64,000 nucleotides of DNA from JAABVD01 sp965204545. Its GTDB lineage: Bacteria; Verrucomicrobiota; Verrucomicrobiia; Opitutales; UBA2995. The stretch lies in NCBI GenBank assembly GCA_965204545.1, contig CBDBFA010000003.1, forward strand, positions 1,612,001-1,676,000, written 5' to 3'. Made by a program: the position numbers and the translations under genes. Shown here piece by piece: positions 34,537 to 42,868 of this stretch (positions within the stretch are counted from its first letter, which is position 1; every line of letters begins with the position of its first letter). The notes beneath the pieces were generated by a model. It did no database searches. It had not been told where the DNA came from and worked only from the letters and a program-made list of their open reading frames with translations.

Positions 34537-35235
34537 TTAATTGCCTACCACCCTGTATCCAACTCCCCTGACTGTTTCTATAATATTTGCCTGGGCTCCC
34601 AGCTTTTCCCGAAGGCGGCGAATGTGGGTATCGACAGTTCGGGTCTCCGTGTCCCCTTCGTAGTTCCATACGTCCTGCAGCAATCGTTCACGGGGTTGCA
34701 CCCTACCCTTTCGTTCGACCATTAATTTGAGTAATTTGAATTCAGTTGCGGTCAATTCAACCGGGTCGCCATCAACGCGGAGCTGATAATGTTCTTCATC
34801 GATGAGTACATTCCTCACCTTTAGAGGCCCTCTCATCTGATCCGTCTGATTGAATTGAGAGCGTTTCAGAACAGCCTTTATGCGCAAAACCAACTCCTTG
34901 ATAATGAATGGCTTACAAATATAATCGTCCCCTCCCGCTTCCAGGCCCAAGATTCGATCCTCACTCTCTGCCTTGGCCGTGAGGAATACCACCGGGACGT
35001 GCTTGAACCTTTTATCGGCGCGGATCATTCGGCAGATCTGTATGCCATTGAGACCCGGCATCAAAATATCGAGGATAAAGAGATCCGGCTCAAAATCCCG
35101 GCCCACCCCTAAAATGTGGTTGGGATCATTGATGGTTTCCACCACAAACCCTTCTGATTCCAGATGATAACGAACCAAGTCCGTTATGTCCTCCTCATCA
35201 TCAACCACCAGAATTTTCCGTTTGTTTACTTCCAT
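34537..35235 (-). CDS. PhoB/OmpR-type response regulator
   Basis: The 232-residue protein has an N-terminal receiver domain with the acidic pair DDEED at 12-16, phosphoacceptor Asp56 (DLFILDILMPGLNG), Thr (VFLTAKAE) and Lys (YICKPF). A C-terminal winged helix follows (about 135-230) with ELTATEFKLLKLMVERKGRVQPRE and RTVDTHIRRLREKLG. The combination with a PhoR-like kinase 4 bp downstream suggests phosphate control, but the signal is not proved. First gene of a phoB/phoR-like/trmB unit; the 70-bp upstream gap shows no clear Pho box. Confidence 0.92.
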   Translation of the reverse strand: MEVNKRKILVVDDEEDITDLVRYHLESEGFVVETINDPNHILGVGRDFEPDLFILDILMPGLNGIQICRMIRADKRFKHVPVVFLTAKAESEDRILGLEAGGDDYICKPFIIKELVLRIKAVLKRSQFNQTDQMRGPLKVRNVLIDEEHYQLRVDGDPVELTATEFKLLKLMVERKGRVQPRERLLQDVWNYEGDTETRTVDTHIRRLREKLGAQANIIETVRGVGYRVVGN

Positions 35236-35305
35236 TCCAATGCAATGCGTACTTCTAAAGTCCTATAAGCGCAGGATAGAGTTGAAGGCAATACAATTCC
35301 AGTGT

Positions 35306-37171
35306 TCAACGCAACTTTCCCGCCCTCAACAAGACCATGAGAATACTGATATCGGATGGGTTGACCCCACTGATCCGTCTGGCCTGTCCCAAGGTAATGG
35401 GCCGAATAGCGTTTAATTTCAGGGCGCTTTCCTTTCTGAGCCCACGTATGGTCTTATAATTGAAATCCAGGGGCAATTCGACCTGTTCAGACGAGGAAAT
35501 TCTCTCAATGAGCTTCAACTCCCGTTGCAAATAACCGCGGTAACGGATCCGATACAATACCTGCTCCCGGATCGACTCGCTTTCGGACAAAAATTCCACA
35601 GGAAGGTGGTCTTCGTTTTGCCCCCGCCTGATGGCATCCGCCAACGTTCCTCCGATCCCTTTGCCCTCTTCCAGGAATTTTACCCATTTGTCGACCGCAT
35701 TTATTTTATAACTTATTTTAAACCAACGACTTGAAGAAATTGTTCCCGCCTCTTTGGCATAGCGGGACAGCCTCAACTCGGCGCTGCCATGATTGAGTAA
35801 TAATCGATGCTCGGCCCGGCTGGTAAACATACGATAGGGTTCAGTGGTTCCTTTAGTGACCAAATCGTCGATGAGAACCCCGATATAGGACTCATGCCGT
35901 CCCAGAATCAGATAGGATTCCCCCCTACTCTTCCTGACCGCATTAATCCCGGCCAATAAACCCTGTCCGGCCGCTTCTTCGTAACCCGAGGTTCCGTTGA
36001 TCTGGCCGGCAAAAAATAGGTTCTCCACTTTTTTGGACTCCAGTGATGGAAACAACTGTGTGGGAGGGGCGAAGTCATATTCCACCGCGTAGGCTGGGCG
36101 CATCAACTGGGCATTCTCCAAGCCTGGGATCGATTCCAGGATTTCCTCCTGAATCGGAAAGGGCAGGCTGGTAGATAATCCGTTGATATAATATTCATTT
36201 GTATTCCGGCCTTCCGGCTCGAGGAACAGTCGATGCTTGTCTTTATGGCTGAATCTGACGATTTTGTCTTCAATACTGGGGCAGTAACGGGGACCAACCC
36301 CCTCAATCACGCCCGAGTACAGGGGAGACAAGTGAAGGTTGTTTCGGATAATTTCCCGGGTTTTCTCACCTGTATAGGTAATCCAGCAGGAAACTTGCTC
36401 CTTTCCCGGTTTCCAACCGATTTTCTTTTCGGTGAAATGTTCCACGTGGAACACATCTTCCTCATCCCGTGTGTCGTAAAAACCAAAAAGGGTAGGTTCC
36501 GCATCCCCGGGTTGCTCCTCGAGGCTCGAAAAATCGATGGATCTGCCCAAAATACGGGGTGGGGTTCCGGTTTTCAGGCGGGCCAATTCAATCCCTGCGT
36601 CCAAAAAACTCGAAGAAAGGCTTTCTGCGCTGAAGTCGCCCATGCGCCCGCCTTTACTTTTTTTCTTACCGACGTGCATCAATGCCCTGAGAAAGGTGCC
36701 AGTGGTTACCACCAGACAGGTTCCCCTGAATTCAACCCCCAGGTTGGTTCTGCAACCGACCACCCGACCCCGTCTGAAAATGAGCCCTGTCACGGTAGCT
36801 TGGAATAGAACTAGGTTCTCTTGGTGCTCAATGGTATGCTTGAGGCGGAATTGATAGGCCTTTTTATCTGACTGAACCCTTGGGGCTTGAACGGATTGCC
36901 CCTTGGAAGCATTGAGGAGTCTGAACTGAATACCTGTAAAATCGGCATTAACGGCCATTTCTCCCCCTAGCGCGTCGATTTCCCTCACAATATGGCCTTT
37001 GGCTTGACCACCTACGGCTGGGTTGCAGCTCATTTGGCCAATGGTGTCGATGTTCCCGCTGATCAACAATGTGCACGCCCCCATGCGGGCGGAAGCCAAA
37101 GCCGCTTCGACCCCGGCATGACCGGCGCCGCACACAATGACATCGAAGGGCCGCTTTCCGCTGATCTTCAT
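35306..37171 (-). CDS. mnmG: tRNA uridine-5-carboxymethylaminomethyl enzyme MnmG
   Basis: The 621-residue protein has an N-terminal FAD-binding Rossmann motif VIVCGAGHAGVEAALASARMG (about 11-31, shown in part), the family block SCNPAVGGQAKGHIVREIDALGG, and the helical tRNA-binding C-terminus with PLDFNYKTIRGLRKESALKL and TLGQARRISGVNPSDISIL. With MnmE it installs the cmnm5 group at wobble U34. Its ATG directly follows the mnmE stop (no spacer), so the two subunits of the complex are made together. Confidence 0.96.
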   Translation of the reverse strand: MKISGKRPFDVIVCGAGHAGVEAALASARMGACTLLISGNIDTIGQMSCNPAVGGQAKGHIVREIDALGGEMAVNADFTGIQFRLLNASKGQSVQAPRVQSDKKAYQFRLKHTIEHQENLVLFQATVTGLIFRRGRVVGCRTNLGVEFRGTCLVVTTGTFLRALMHVGKKKSKGGRMGDFSAESLSSSFLDAGIELARLKTGTPPRILGRSIDFSSLEEQPGDAEPTLFGFYDTRDEEDVFHVEHFTEKKIGWKPGKEQVSCWITYTGEKTREIIRNNLHLSPLYSGVIEGVGPRYCPSIEDKIVRFSHKDKHRLFLEPEGRNTNEYYINGLSTSLPFPIQEEILESIPGLENAQLMRPAYAVEYDFAPPTQLFPSLESKKVENLFFAGQINGTSGYEEAAGQGLLAGINAVRKSRGESYLILGRHESYIGVLIDDLVTKGTTEPYRMFTSRAEHRLLLNHGSAELRLSRYAKEAGTISSSRWFKISYKINAVDKWVKFLEEGKGIGGTLADAIRRGQNEDHLPVEFLSESESIREQVLYRIRYRGYLQRELKLIERISSSEQVELPLDFNYKTIRGLRKESALKLNAIRPITLGQARRISGVNPSDISILMVLLRAGKLR

Positions 37172-38527
37172 CTACTTCCCGATACAAAAGGAAGCGAACA
37201 ACTTGTCCAGGACGCGCTCATTGTCAACCTTCCCCACGATGGCTTCCAAGTGTCCCAGCCCTTCCCGGAGGTGGCTTGCCACCAACTCGGCCGGTTCAGC
37301 GCGGCTGAGCAAGCGCCTGGCTTGGTTCAACTGTTCCGATGCCCTATCCAAGGCTTCGTGATGCCTTGCGCTAACCGCCACGACATCGCCCTGGGTCGAA
37401 ACCTTGGGGTCGCCCAAAATGTCCAGTATAGTTGATTTCAATTGGCTGATACCATCACCCGTGAGGGCCGAGGTAGAAACCCTTTTGAATCCAGGCCAAC
37501 CCGAACTCGTTGCCATATTTTTTTGTAAGTCGTTCTTATTCAATATGATAAGTGTATTTTCCTCGGATAGCAGATCAGTGACCCATTGGGGAAAGCGGGC
37601 AGGGGGCAGGGATACATCCATGGTCAAGAGAACCAAGTCGCAGGTGGACATTTGTTCCACTGTTTTGGCGATGCCCGCTTTTTCAACGGGGTCGTCCGTA
37701 TCGCGAACACCTGCTGTATCCAATAAACGGATGCGATAGGGGCCGATAAAAAACGATGCCTCTACGTAATCGCGTGTTGTCCCGGGGGTTTCGCTGACGA
37801 TAACGCGCGATTCGCCCAATAAACGGTTTAAAATACTGCTCTTCCCCACATTTGATGGTCCAATAATGACCGCTTTGACTCCCTCCCGCAGAAAAATCCC
37901 GGTCCGGGAGGTATCAGAGAGTTCGGCGATCTCGAGTTCCATGTCATTCAACCGGTTTTCCGGGGCGTGCCCTCCCTCCGTCGGGAGGTCCTCTTCCGGA
38001 AAATCGATGTAGGCCTCGACTTCTGCCATTATCTGCAATAAACGGTCCGTGAGGTCATCGATACGGCGTTTTAAACTTCCCTGCAGTTGTTGTGCGGCTG
38101 CTTTGAAGGCGAGGTCGGTTCGGGCCCGAATCAAATCGATGACCGCTTCGGCTTGGCTCAGGTCCATTTTTCCGTTCAAAAAAGCCGTTTGGGTGAACTC
38201 TCCCGGAGAAGCCTGCCGGCAACCCCGTTCCACCAGGTCCCCCAGGATACGCTGAAGAATAAAGGGATTTCCATGGCAGGAGATTTCCAGCATGGGATCC
38301 CCGGTGTAAGATCGATCCTTTTCGAAGAAGGTGAATACTACATTGTCCAGAAAATCACCCCGCAGGCTGATGTAATCCCGGTGGTAAGCGAACCGTGGGG
38401 TAGGAGAGGGTAGGGCGAATATGCGCTCAACCAATTCTCTGCAAGCGCTACCGCTGCAACGGATCAATCCCAGAGCTGACTCGCCATGCGGTGTGGAAAG
38501 TGCGACGAAGGTATCCTGCTTAGCCAT
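37172..38527 (-). CDS. mnmE: tRNA modification GTPase MnmE
   Basis: The 451-residue protein has an N-terminal folate-binding domain (about 1-118), a helical domain and an inserted G domain (about 215-375) with P-loop GPSNVGKSS, switch TPGTTRDY, DTAGVRDT and NKND. The C-terminus ends FASFCIGK, the invariant CxGK motif. It works with MnmG on wobble uridines. recA ends 51 bp upstream on the same strand. Confidence 0.96.
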   Translation of the reverse strand: MAKQDTFVALSTPHGESALGLIRCSGSACRELVERIFALPSPTPRFAYHRDYISLRGDFLDNVVFTFFEKDRSYTGDPMLEISCHGNPFILQRILGDLVERGCRQASPGEFTQTAFLNGKMDLSQAEAVIDLIRARTDLAFKAAAQQLQGSLKRRIDDLTDRLLQIMAEVEAYIDFPEEDLPTEGGHAPENRLNDMELEIAELSDTSRTGIFLREGVKAVIIGPSNVGKSSILNRLLGESRVIVSETPGTTRDYVEASFFIGPYRIRLLDTAGVRDTDDPVEKAGIAKTVEQMSTCDLVLLTMDVSLPPARFPQWVTDLLSEENTLIILNKNDLQKNMATSSGWPGFKRVSTSALTGDGISQLKSTILDILGDPKVSTQGDVVAVSARHHEALDRASEQLNQARRLLSRAEPAELVASHLREGLGHLEAIVGKVDNERVLDKLFASFCIGK

Positions 38528-38578
38528 GAGATAAAGGTTGAAGAACCTTCATCTTAACCACCTTTGCCAGATGCAATA

Positions 38579-39610
38579 CTAATTTCCCGCGTTGAGGTTG
38601 ACTTTCTCAAAGATGGCCTTGGTCAATTCTTCCTGAAGCTTCGGATGTTCCATGAGGTACTGCTTGGCGGCCTGACGGCCTTGGCCGATCAAATCCCCCT
38701 TGTAGGATACCCAGGCCCCTCTCTTGACGAGAATTTTGTGCTCCACAGCCAGATCGAGCAGGGAACCGGTCTTGGAAATGCCCTCATTGTACATGATATC
38801 GAATTCGCATTCCGTGAAAGGCGGAGCCACTTTATTTTTAACAATTTTCAGCCGGGTTCGATTCCCAATCACCTTCCCGCTGGGATCCTTGATTTGGCCG
38901 ATGCGGCGGATATCCATTCTAACCGAGGCAAAAAACTTCAGGGCCCGGCCTCCGGGGGTGGTTTCCGGATTCCCGAACATTACCCCGATTTTCTCCCGAA
39001 TTTGATTGGTAAAAACACAAAGGCACCTGCTCTTGTTGATGGCTGCGGTAAGCTTGCGCATGGCCTGACTCATCATTCGGGCCTGCAACCCCACCGTGGC
39101 ATCTCCCATTTGGCCGTCCAGTTCCGCCCTGGATACCAGAGCGGCAACCGAATCCAGCACCACCACGTCGATTGCTCCGGAACGGATCAAGGTCTCGGTA
39201 ATATTGAGCGCATCCTCCCCGCTCTCGGGTTGAGAAATCATCAATTCATTCAAATTGACCCCCAAAACTCGGGCATATTTCGGATCGAGGGCGTGTTCCA
39301 CATCGATAAAGGCGGCCGTTCCACCTTGTTTTTGCGCTTCCGCAATGACAGCCAGGCACAAGGTGGTTTTCCCCGAGGATTCCGGGCCGAAAACCTCAAC
39401 CACTCTGCCCCTGGGCAGGCCCCCGATTCCCAGGCAAAGGTCGATGGCAATCGATCCGGTGGAAATACTGGCCACATTCAACTTGGGAGATTCTCCCAAG
39501 CGCATGATGGCATTCTCCCCGAACTGCCGGTTGATCGCGGTCATGGCGAGTTCGATGTTCTTCTTTCTATCGTTGCCGAAATTGGTTTTTGGTTTCGTTG
39601 TTCTTGCCAT
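38579..39610 (-). CDS. recA: Recombinase RecA
   Basis: The 343-residue protein has Walker A GPESSGKTT at 75-83, Walker B VVVLDSVAAL near 150, loop L2 FTNQIREKIGVMFGNPETTPGG and the C-terminal KGDLIGQG block. It forms filaments on single-stranded DNA for recombination and SOS induction. The start ATG 39610 is the only full-length option. It is divergent from the MazG-like gene; a dyad at 39700-39715 lies between them. Confidence 0.97.
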   Translation of the reverse strand: MARTTKPKTNFGNDRKKNIELAMTAINRQFGENAIMRLGESPKLNVASISTGSIAIDLCLGIGGLPRGRVVEVFGPESSGKTTLCLAVIAEAQKQGGTAAFIDVEHALDPKYARVLGVNLNELMISQPESGEDALNITETLIRSGAIDVVVLDSVAALVSRAELDGQMGDATVGLQARMMSQAMRKLTAAINKSRCLCVFTNQIREKIGVMFGNPETTPGGRALKFFASVRMDIRRIGQIKDPSGKVIGNRTRLKIVKNKVAPPFTECEFDIMYNEGISKTGSLLDLAVEHKILVKRGAWVSYKGDLIGQGRQAAKQYLMEHPKLQEELTKAIFEKVNLNAGN

Positions 39611-39699
39611 AATTCGGGGTGGAAAAAATGTTTTAGGTTGGTCTAAGGTGAAATGGCCGGGTCAATGTAAAGTGCCAATTCAGTGGGATTTTCCCATTA

Positions 39700-39715
39700 G
39701 TGAACATAGTTTCAC
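39700..39715. promoter_or_regulatory. Dyad GTGAA-N6-TTCAC upstream of recA
   Basis: This perfect 5-bp-arm dyad is about 90 bp upstream of the recA ATG and 43 bp upstream of the MazG-like ATG. It could be an operator for either. It does not match the TGTTC-N4-GAACA form that I recall for verrucomicrobial LexA. Confidence 0.25.
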
Positions 39716-39757
39716 TTGTATTTCAACGTTATTTCTTCCCCTGGCCAAAATAATTTA

Positions 39758-40132
39758 ATGCCCTCCCGCAAAGATTCCCAAACCCCGCTTCAGGAGCTGA
39801 AACATCAGATAAGAGCTTTTGCGAAGGAGCGCGATTGGGAGCAATTTCACACTCCGAAGAATTTGTCCATGGCCATCGCGGCGGAAGCGGCCGAATTGAT
39901 GGAACACTTTCTCTGGAAGGATGGGCCGGGATCATTCGATGCCTTAAACCATCCGGCCAACCGAAAGGAAATCGAGGGAGAATTGGCCGACATCCTCATT
40001 TTTTCCCTGGAATTTGCCAATATTGCCGACCTCGACGTCGCCACCGTCATTGGGGAAAAGATGCGGGCCAACGCGCAAAAATATCCGGTGGAAAAGGCGA
40101 AGGGTAGGGCGGACAAGTATACTGAACTATGA
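39758..40132 (+). CDS. MazG-like nucleotide pyrophosphohydrolase
   Basis: The 124-residue all-alpha protein of the MazG/RS21-C6 (dCTPase) type has the metal motif AIAAEAAELMEHFLWK (about 38-53, EExxE-like) and the second acidic helix EIEGELADILIFSLEFANI (about 78-96, ExxD). Such enzymes remove unusual or damaged (d)NTPs by cleaving off pyrophosphate. Start ATG 39758; the frame opens at TTG 39716 but upstream residues look non-conserved. Divergent from recA, so the pair could share control of genome maintenance, which is only a guess. Confidence 0.82.
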   Translation: MPSRKDSQTPLQELKHQIRAFAKERDWEQFHTPKNLSMAIAAEAAELMEHFLWKDGPGSFDALNHPANRKEIEGELADILIFSLEFANIADLDVATVIGEKMRANAQKYPVEKAKGRADKYTEL

Positions 40133-40222
40133 CCCGCACGCCTCACTTTCATGACCACTTCCACACCGACTGAAAGGGTTATGTCGCCCATAAAAAGGCT
40201 TTACCTTAATACGCATAATTAG

Positions 40223-41614
40223 ATGGCAAGGAAATTCTACCCCAAAACCATGAAGTTTCCGCCCGTGTCCCGCCGGCAATTCATTAAATCCGCCACCGTT
40301 GCAAGCCTTGCTTCCTATGGGGGCTTATCCGGCAAAGATCCGGCTGACCCGTCTCAGGGGGTGGCAGGGCAGAACTGGGCCGAGAATTTTACCTACGGGG
40401 CAGCTCGCTTTCACCAACCGGAGACGATCGATGAGCTGAGGAAATTGGTGGGCCGGAGCCGTCGCGTCAAAGCGCTGGGAGGGAGGCATTCGTTCAGCCG
40501 TATAGCCGACACAGATGCTGATTTGATAGGCACATCGCAGTTCAATCGACTAATCGATTTGGATCCCCAAAAGCGCGCCGTCACGGTGGGAAGCGGGATG
40601 AAATACGGTCACCTTGCCGAACTGTTGCATGATGCGGGGTTCGCGGTACACAACCTCGCCTCCTTGCCTCATATCCAGGTGGGAGGCGCCATTGCTACCG
40701 CGACGCATGGGAGCGGCGATGACAACGGTAACCTGGCAACCCAAGTGAGAGGACTCGAATTAGTCACAGCGGAAGGAGAACTTATTCGACTGGAGCGCGG
40801 TGACCGCAACTTTGAAGGCGCCGTGGTGCATCTCGGCGCACTGGGTCTGATAACCAGCGTAACGCTCGACATTGTTCCCACCTTCGAAGTTCGGCAGTAT
40901 GTATTCATCGGCCTGCCTTTGGAACAACTTCAAGCCAATTTCGACGCCATTTTCTCATCGGCTTATTCCGTTTCCGTCTTTACTGATTGGCAACGGGACC
41001 CGGGTTTGACCACCATCTGGCTCAAGCACAAGGTTGCGGGTGAGACCATTGAAACCCCGCCGGAAATGTTCGGTGCCAAACGAGCCGAGCGGCACGTCCA
41101 CCCGATTGTCGGGTATGATTCCGAGGTCTGCACACCGCAATTAGGCGAAGTCGGGCCCTGGTTTAACCGCTTGCCGCATTTTCTGATGGAATTCAGGCCT
41201 AGTACCGCGGAGGAATTGCAGTCGGAGTTTTTCCTTGCCCGAAGGCACGCCGTGGCGGGGATAGGGGAACTCCACGGTTTGAGGCGCGAATTGGCCGGGG
41301 TCTTGCAGATTTCCGAGATTCGCGCGGTCAAAGCCGACGATTTGTGGATGAGCACCGCCTATGGAGAAGACCAGGTGGCATTACACTTCACCTGGATCAA
41401 GGATTGGCCTCGGGTTCAGGACGCGTTAACGCTTGTCCAGGAGAAATTGGTACCCCTCGGCGCTCGTCCCCACTGGGGAAAACTCACCACAATGCGGCCC
41501 GAGGACTTACAACCCCGTTATCCGAAGCTGTCCGAATTCCATCAATTGGCCGCCCGACTGGACCCCACCGGCAAGTTCCGCAACGATTACCTGGAAAAGT
41601 ACGTCTTCGGATAG
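40223..41614 (+). CDS. Tat-exported alditol-oxidase-like FAD oxidase
   Basis: The 463-residue protein (454 if ATG 40250 is used) has a twin-arginine signal SRRQFIKSATVASLASYGG at about 16-34, an FAD-binding PCMH domain and a C-terminal substrate domain. His89 in LGGRHSFSR aligns with the histidine that binds FAD covalently in alditol and aldonolactone oxidases. ATATHGSGDD and the end motif ARPHWGKLTT with LDPTGKFRNDYL fit the alditol/xylitol oxidase (AldO) group. It probably oxidises sugar alcohols with O2, giving H2O2, outside the cytoplasm. The substrate is not fixed by sequence. Stands alone between the MazG-like gene and tRNA-Glu. Confidence 0.85.
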   Translation: MARKFYPKTMKFPPVSRRQFIKSATVASLASYGGLSGKDPADPSQGVAGQNWAENFTYGAARFHQPETIDELRKLVGRSRRVKALGGRHSFSRIADTDADLIGTSQFNRLIDLDPQKRAVTVGSGMKYGHLAELLHDAGFAVHNLASLPHIQVGGAIATATHGSGDDNGNLATQVRGLELVTAEGELIRLERGDRNFEGAVVHLGALGLITSVTLDIVPTFEVRQYVFIGLPLEQLQANFDAIFSSAYSVSVFTDWQRDPGLTTIWLKHKVAGETIETPPEMFGAKRAERHVHPIVGYDSEVCTPQLGEVGPWFNRLPHFLMEFRPSTAEELQSEFFLARRHAVAGIGELHGLRRELAGVLQISEIRAVKADDLWMSTAYGEDQVALHFTWIKDWPRVQDALTLVQEKLVPLGARPHWGKLTTMRPEDLQPRYPKLSEFHQLAARLDPTGKFRNDYLEKYVFG

Positions 41615-41650
41615 AAGCGTGGGCAATAGAGTTCCTCGCCCAAAAAAATT

Positions 41651-41669
41651 TGGCGTCCCGTAGGGGATT
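41651..41669. repeat. Duplicate of the tRNA-Glu 3' end
   Basis: These 19 bases are identical to 41788-41806, the 3' CCA end, discriminator, acceptor stem and start of the T stem of tRNA-Glu, 137 bp away. Similarity extends upstream (CCTCGCC plus A-rich). The interval 41670-41787 contains a palindrome TAGCTCTTCGAGCTA and a second tRNA-3'-end-like stretch (GGTTCGAATCC to CTCGCCA, 41750-41778). This is how an integration scar or a decayed tandem tRNA looks. Confidence 0.7.
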
Positions 41670-41787
41670 GCATAGCTCTTCGAGCTACCTCTGCGAGGCG
41701 ACCTCCGGTCGTGCCATCTACGTTCGCCAAGCTCTCTCCGTCAAACCCGGGTTCGAATCCCCGACGGATCCTCGCCAATAGTAAAAT

Positions 41788-41865
41788 TGGCGTCCCGTAG
41801 GGGATTCGAACCCCTGTTGCAGGGATGAAAACCCTGTGTCCTAGACCTGACTAGACGAACGGGAC
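41788..41865 (-). tRNA. tRNA-Glu (anticodon TTC)
   Basis: On the minus strand, GTCCCGT pairs with ACGGGAC, the D arm is TCGTCTAGTCAGGTCTAGGA, the anticodon stem CAGGG/CCCTG encloses TTTTCAT with anticodon TTC, the T arm contains GGGGTTCGAATCCCC, and 3' GCCA is encoded. Confidence 0.94.
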
Positions 41866-41943
41866 GTCAGAAGCATTCGGATAAGTGTTGGATTTGCCGG
41901 ATGGATCAAGCAAATTCTTAGAAAAAATTGGCCTGCTGTGACT

Positions 41944-41988
41944 TTGACGGGTTGGGACCTTGACAAGTGTTGGGACCGATCTAGCGTA
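41944..41988 (+). promoter_or_regulatory. Candidate rpmH promoter with tandem TTGAC/TTGGGACC repeat
   Basis: TTGACA at 41960-41965 and TAGCGT at 41982-41987 (16-bp spacing) form a plausible sigma-70 promoter about 22 bp before the rpmH ATG. TTGACGGGTTGGGACC (41944-41959) is repeated with a small insertion as TTGACAAGTGTTGGGACC (41960-41977), so a tandem duplication includes the -35 box. Confidence 0.45.
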
Positions 41989-42009
41989 TGACTCCTTTTT
42001 TGACTTACC

Positions 42010-42144
42010 ATGCAACCGACATTCCGTCCATCCAAACTTCGTCGGGCCCGTAAATTCGGGTTCCGGAAACGCATGTCCACCAGTGGGGGGCGCAAGGTGA
42101 TCGCCGCACGTCGTCGCAAGGGTAGGAAACGTCTGTCTGCCTAA
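42010..42144 (+). CDS. rpmH: Ribosomal protein bL34
   Basis: This 44-residue very basic protein begins QPTFRPSKLRRARKFGFRKR, contains MSTSGGRKVIAARRRKGRKRL and ends Ser-Ala. These are the near-universal L34 blocks. It is the first gene of rpmH-rnpA-yidD-yidC, the conserved set usually found near the origin. A promoter candidate lies just upstream; 17 bp separate it from the rnpA ATG. Confidence 0.97.
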   Translation: MQPTFRPSKLRRARKFGFRKRMSTSGGRKVIAARRRKGRKRLSA

Positions 42145-42161
42145 CCCCTTTGTTGAGCCGG

Positions 42162-42533
42162 ATGCGCTATGGATTTACCGTCCGGCAACGATTGCGTCAG
42201 GCCCGCGAATTCGATGTCGTCCGAAAATTTGGCCGCCCCTTTCGAAGCGCCCCATTTATTTTTTCCGTTTACATTCCGGAGGAGGCGGTGGAGGGTAAAC
42301 CGGTCCGGAGGTTGGGTATTATCGCTTCCCGGCGGGTGGGCAAGGCGGTGGATCGGAACCGCTGCAAACGCCTGTGCCGCGAACTTTTCCGCTTACACCA
42401 GCATGAACTTCCGGATCACTGCGACTGCGTGTTGGTGGTGCGGCCTAAATTTACAGACTTTACATTTCGGGAGCTGGAAAAAAGGTTTACCCAAGCCTGC
42501 AAGTATCTGAACCAGGGCGATAACCTACCGTGA
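42162..42533 (+). CDS. rnpA: Ribonuclease P protein component
   Basis: This 123-residue basic protein carries the RNR motif in SRRVGKAVDRNRCKRLCRELFR (about 62-83) and VVRPKFTDFTFRELEKRF near the C-terminus, the classical RnpA marks. It binds the RNase P RNA and helps process pre-tRNA 5' ends. ATG 42162 is preferred over TTG 42150. The stop overlaps yidD by 4 bp (GTGA). Confidence 0.92.
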   Translation: MRYGFTVRQRLRQAREFDVVRKFGRPFRSAPFIFSVYIPEEAVEGKPVRRLGIIASRRVGKAVDRNRCKRLCRELFRLHQHELPDHCDCVLVVRPKFTDFTFRELEKRFTQACKYLNQGDNLP

Positions 42534-42862
42534 GATCTTCCATTCCAGAACACCTGTTAAAAGCTCCCCGGCGGATTGCGATCGGATGTCTTCGGGTTTA
42601 TCAGACAGTCCTCCGCCCGATCCAGAGCGCAATGTTTTGTCCGGGAGGTTGTTGCCGGTTTTTTCCATCCTGCTCGGATTACGCCCTTGAAAGCATAAAA
42701 TTACACGGCCTGCTAAGGGGAGGCTTCCACAGCCTGGTTCGCCTTTGCAAATGCCATCCCTTTAACCGCGGAGGATTTGACCCGGTAAAACCGGCCTCCA
42801 CAAACCAGTCGACCGCCACCCGGCGGGACTCGCGGCCCGATCGACCCTGTTGTTCCTCATAA
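42530..42862 (+). CDS. yidD: Membrane protein insertion efficiency factor YidD
   Basis: The 110-residue protein begins at GTG 42530, overlapping the rnpA stop. The family core is complete: YQTVLRPIQSAMFCPGGCCRFFPSCSDYALESI and LVRLCKCHPFNRGGFDPV. The C-terminal 25 residues are basic and unconserved. It is thought to aid YidC in membrane insertion. Placed 6 bp before yidC. Confidence 0.93.
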   Translation: MRSSIPEHLLKAPRRIAIGCLRVYQTVLRPIQSAMFCPGGCCRFFPSCSDYALESIKLHGLLRGGFHSLVRLCKCHPFNRGGFDPVKPASTNQSTATRRDSRPDRPCCSS

Positions 42863-42868
42863 GGATTC

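Noticed and set aside
39611..39757. A LexA box for recA
   Set aside because: The only dyad (GTGAA-N6-TTCAC) does not match a known SOS box, so it is listed only as an unassigned dyad.
41692..41781. A second tRNA gene upstream of tRNA-Glu
   Set aside because: A T-loop-like GGTTCGAATCC and CGCCA end exist, but spacing from T stem to CCA is wrong and no anticodon arm could be drawn.
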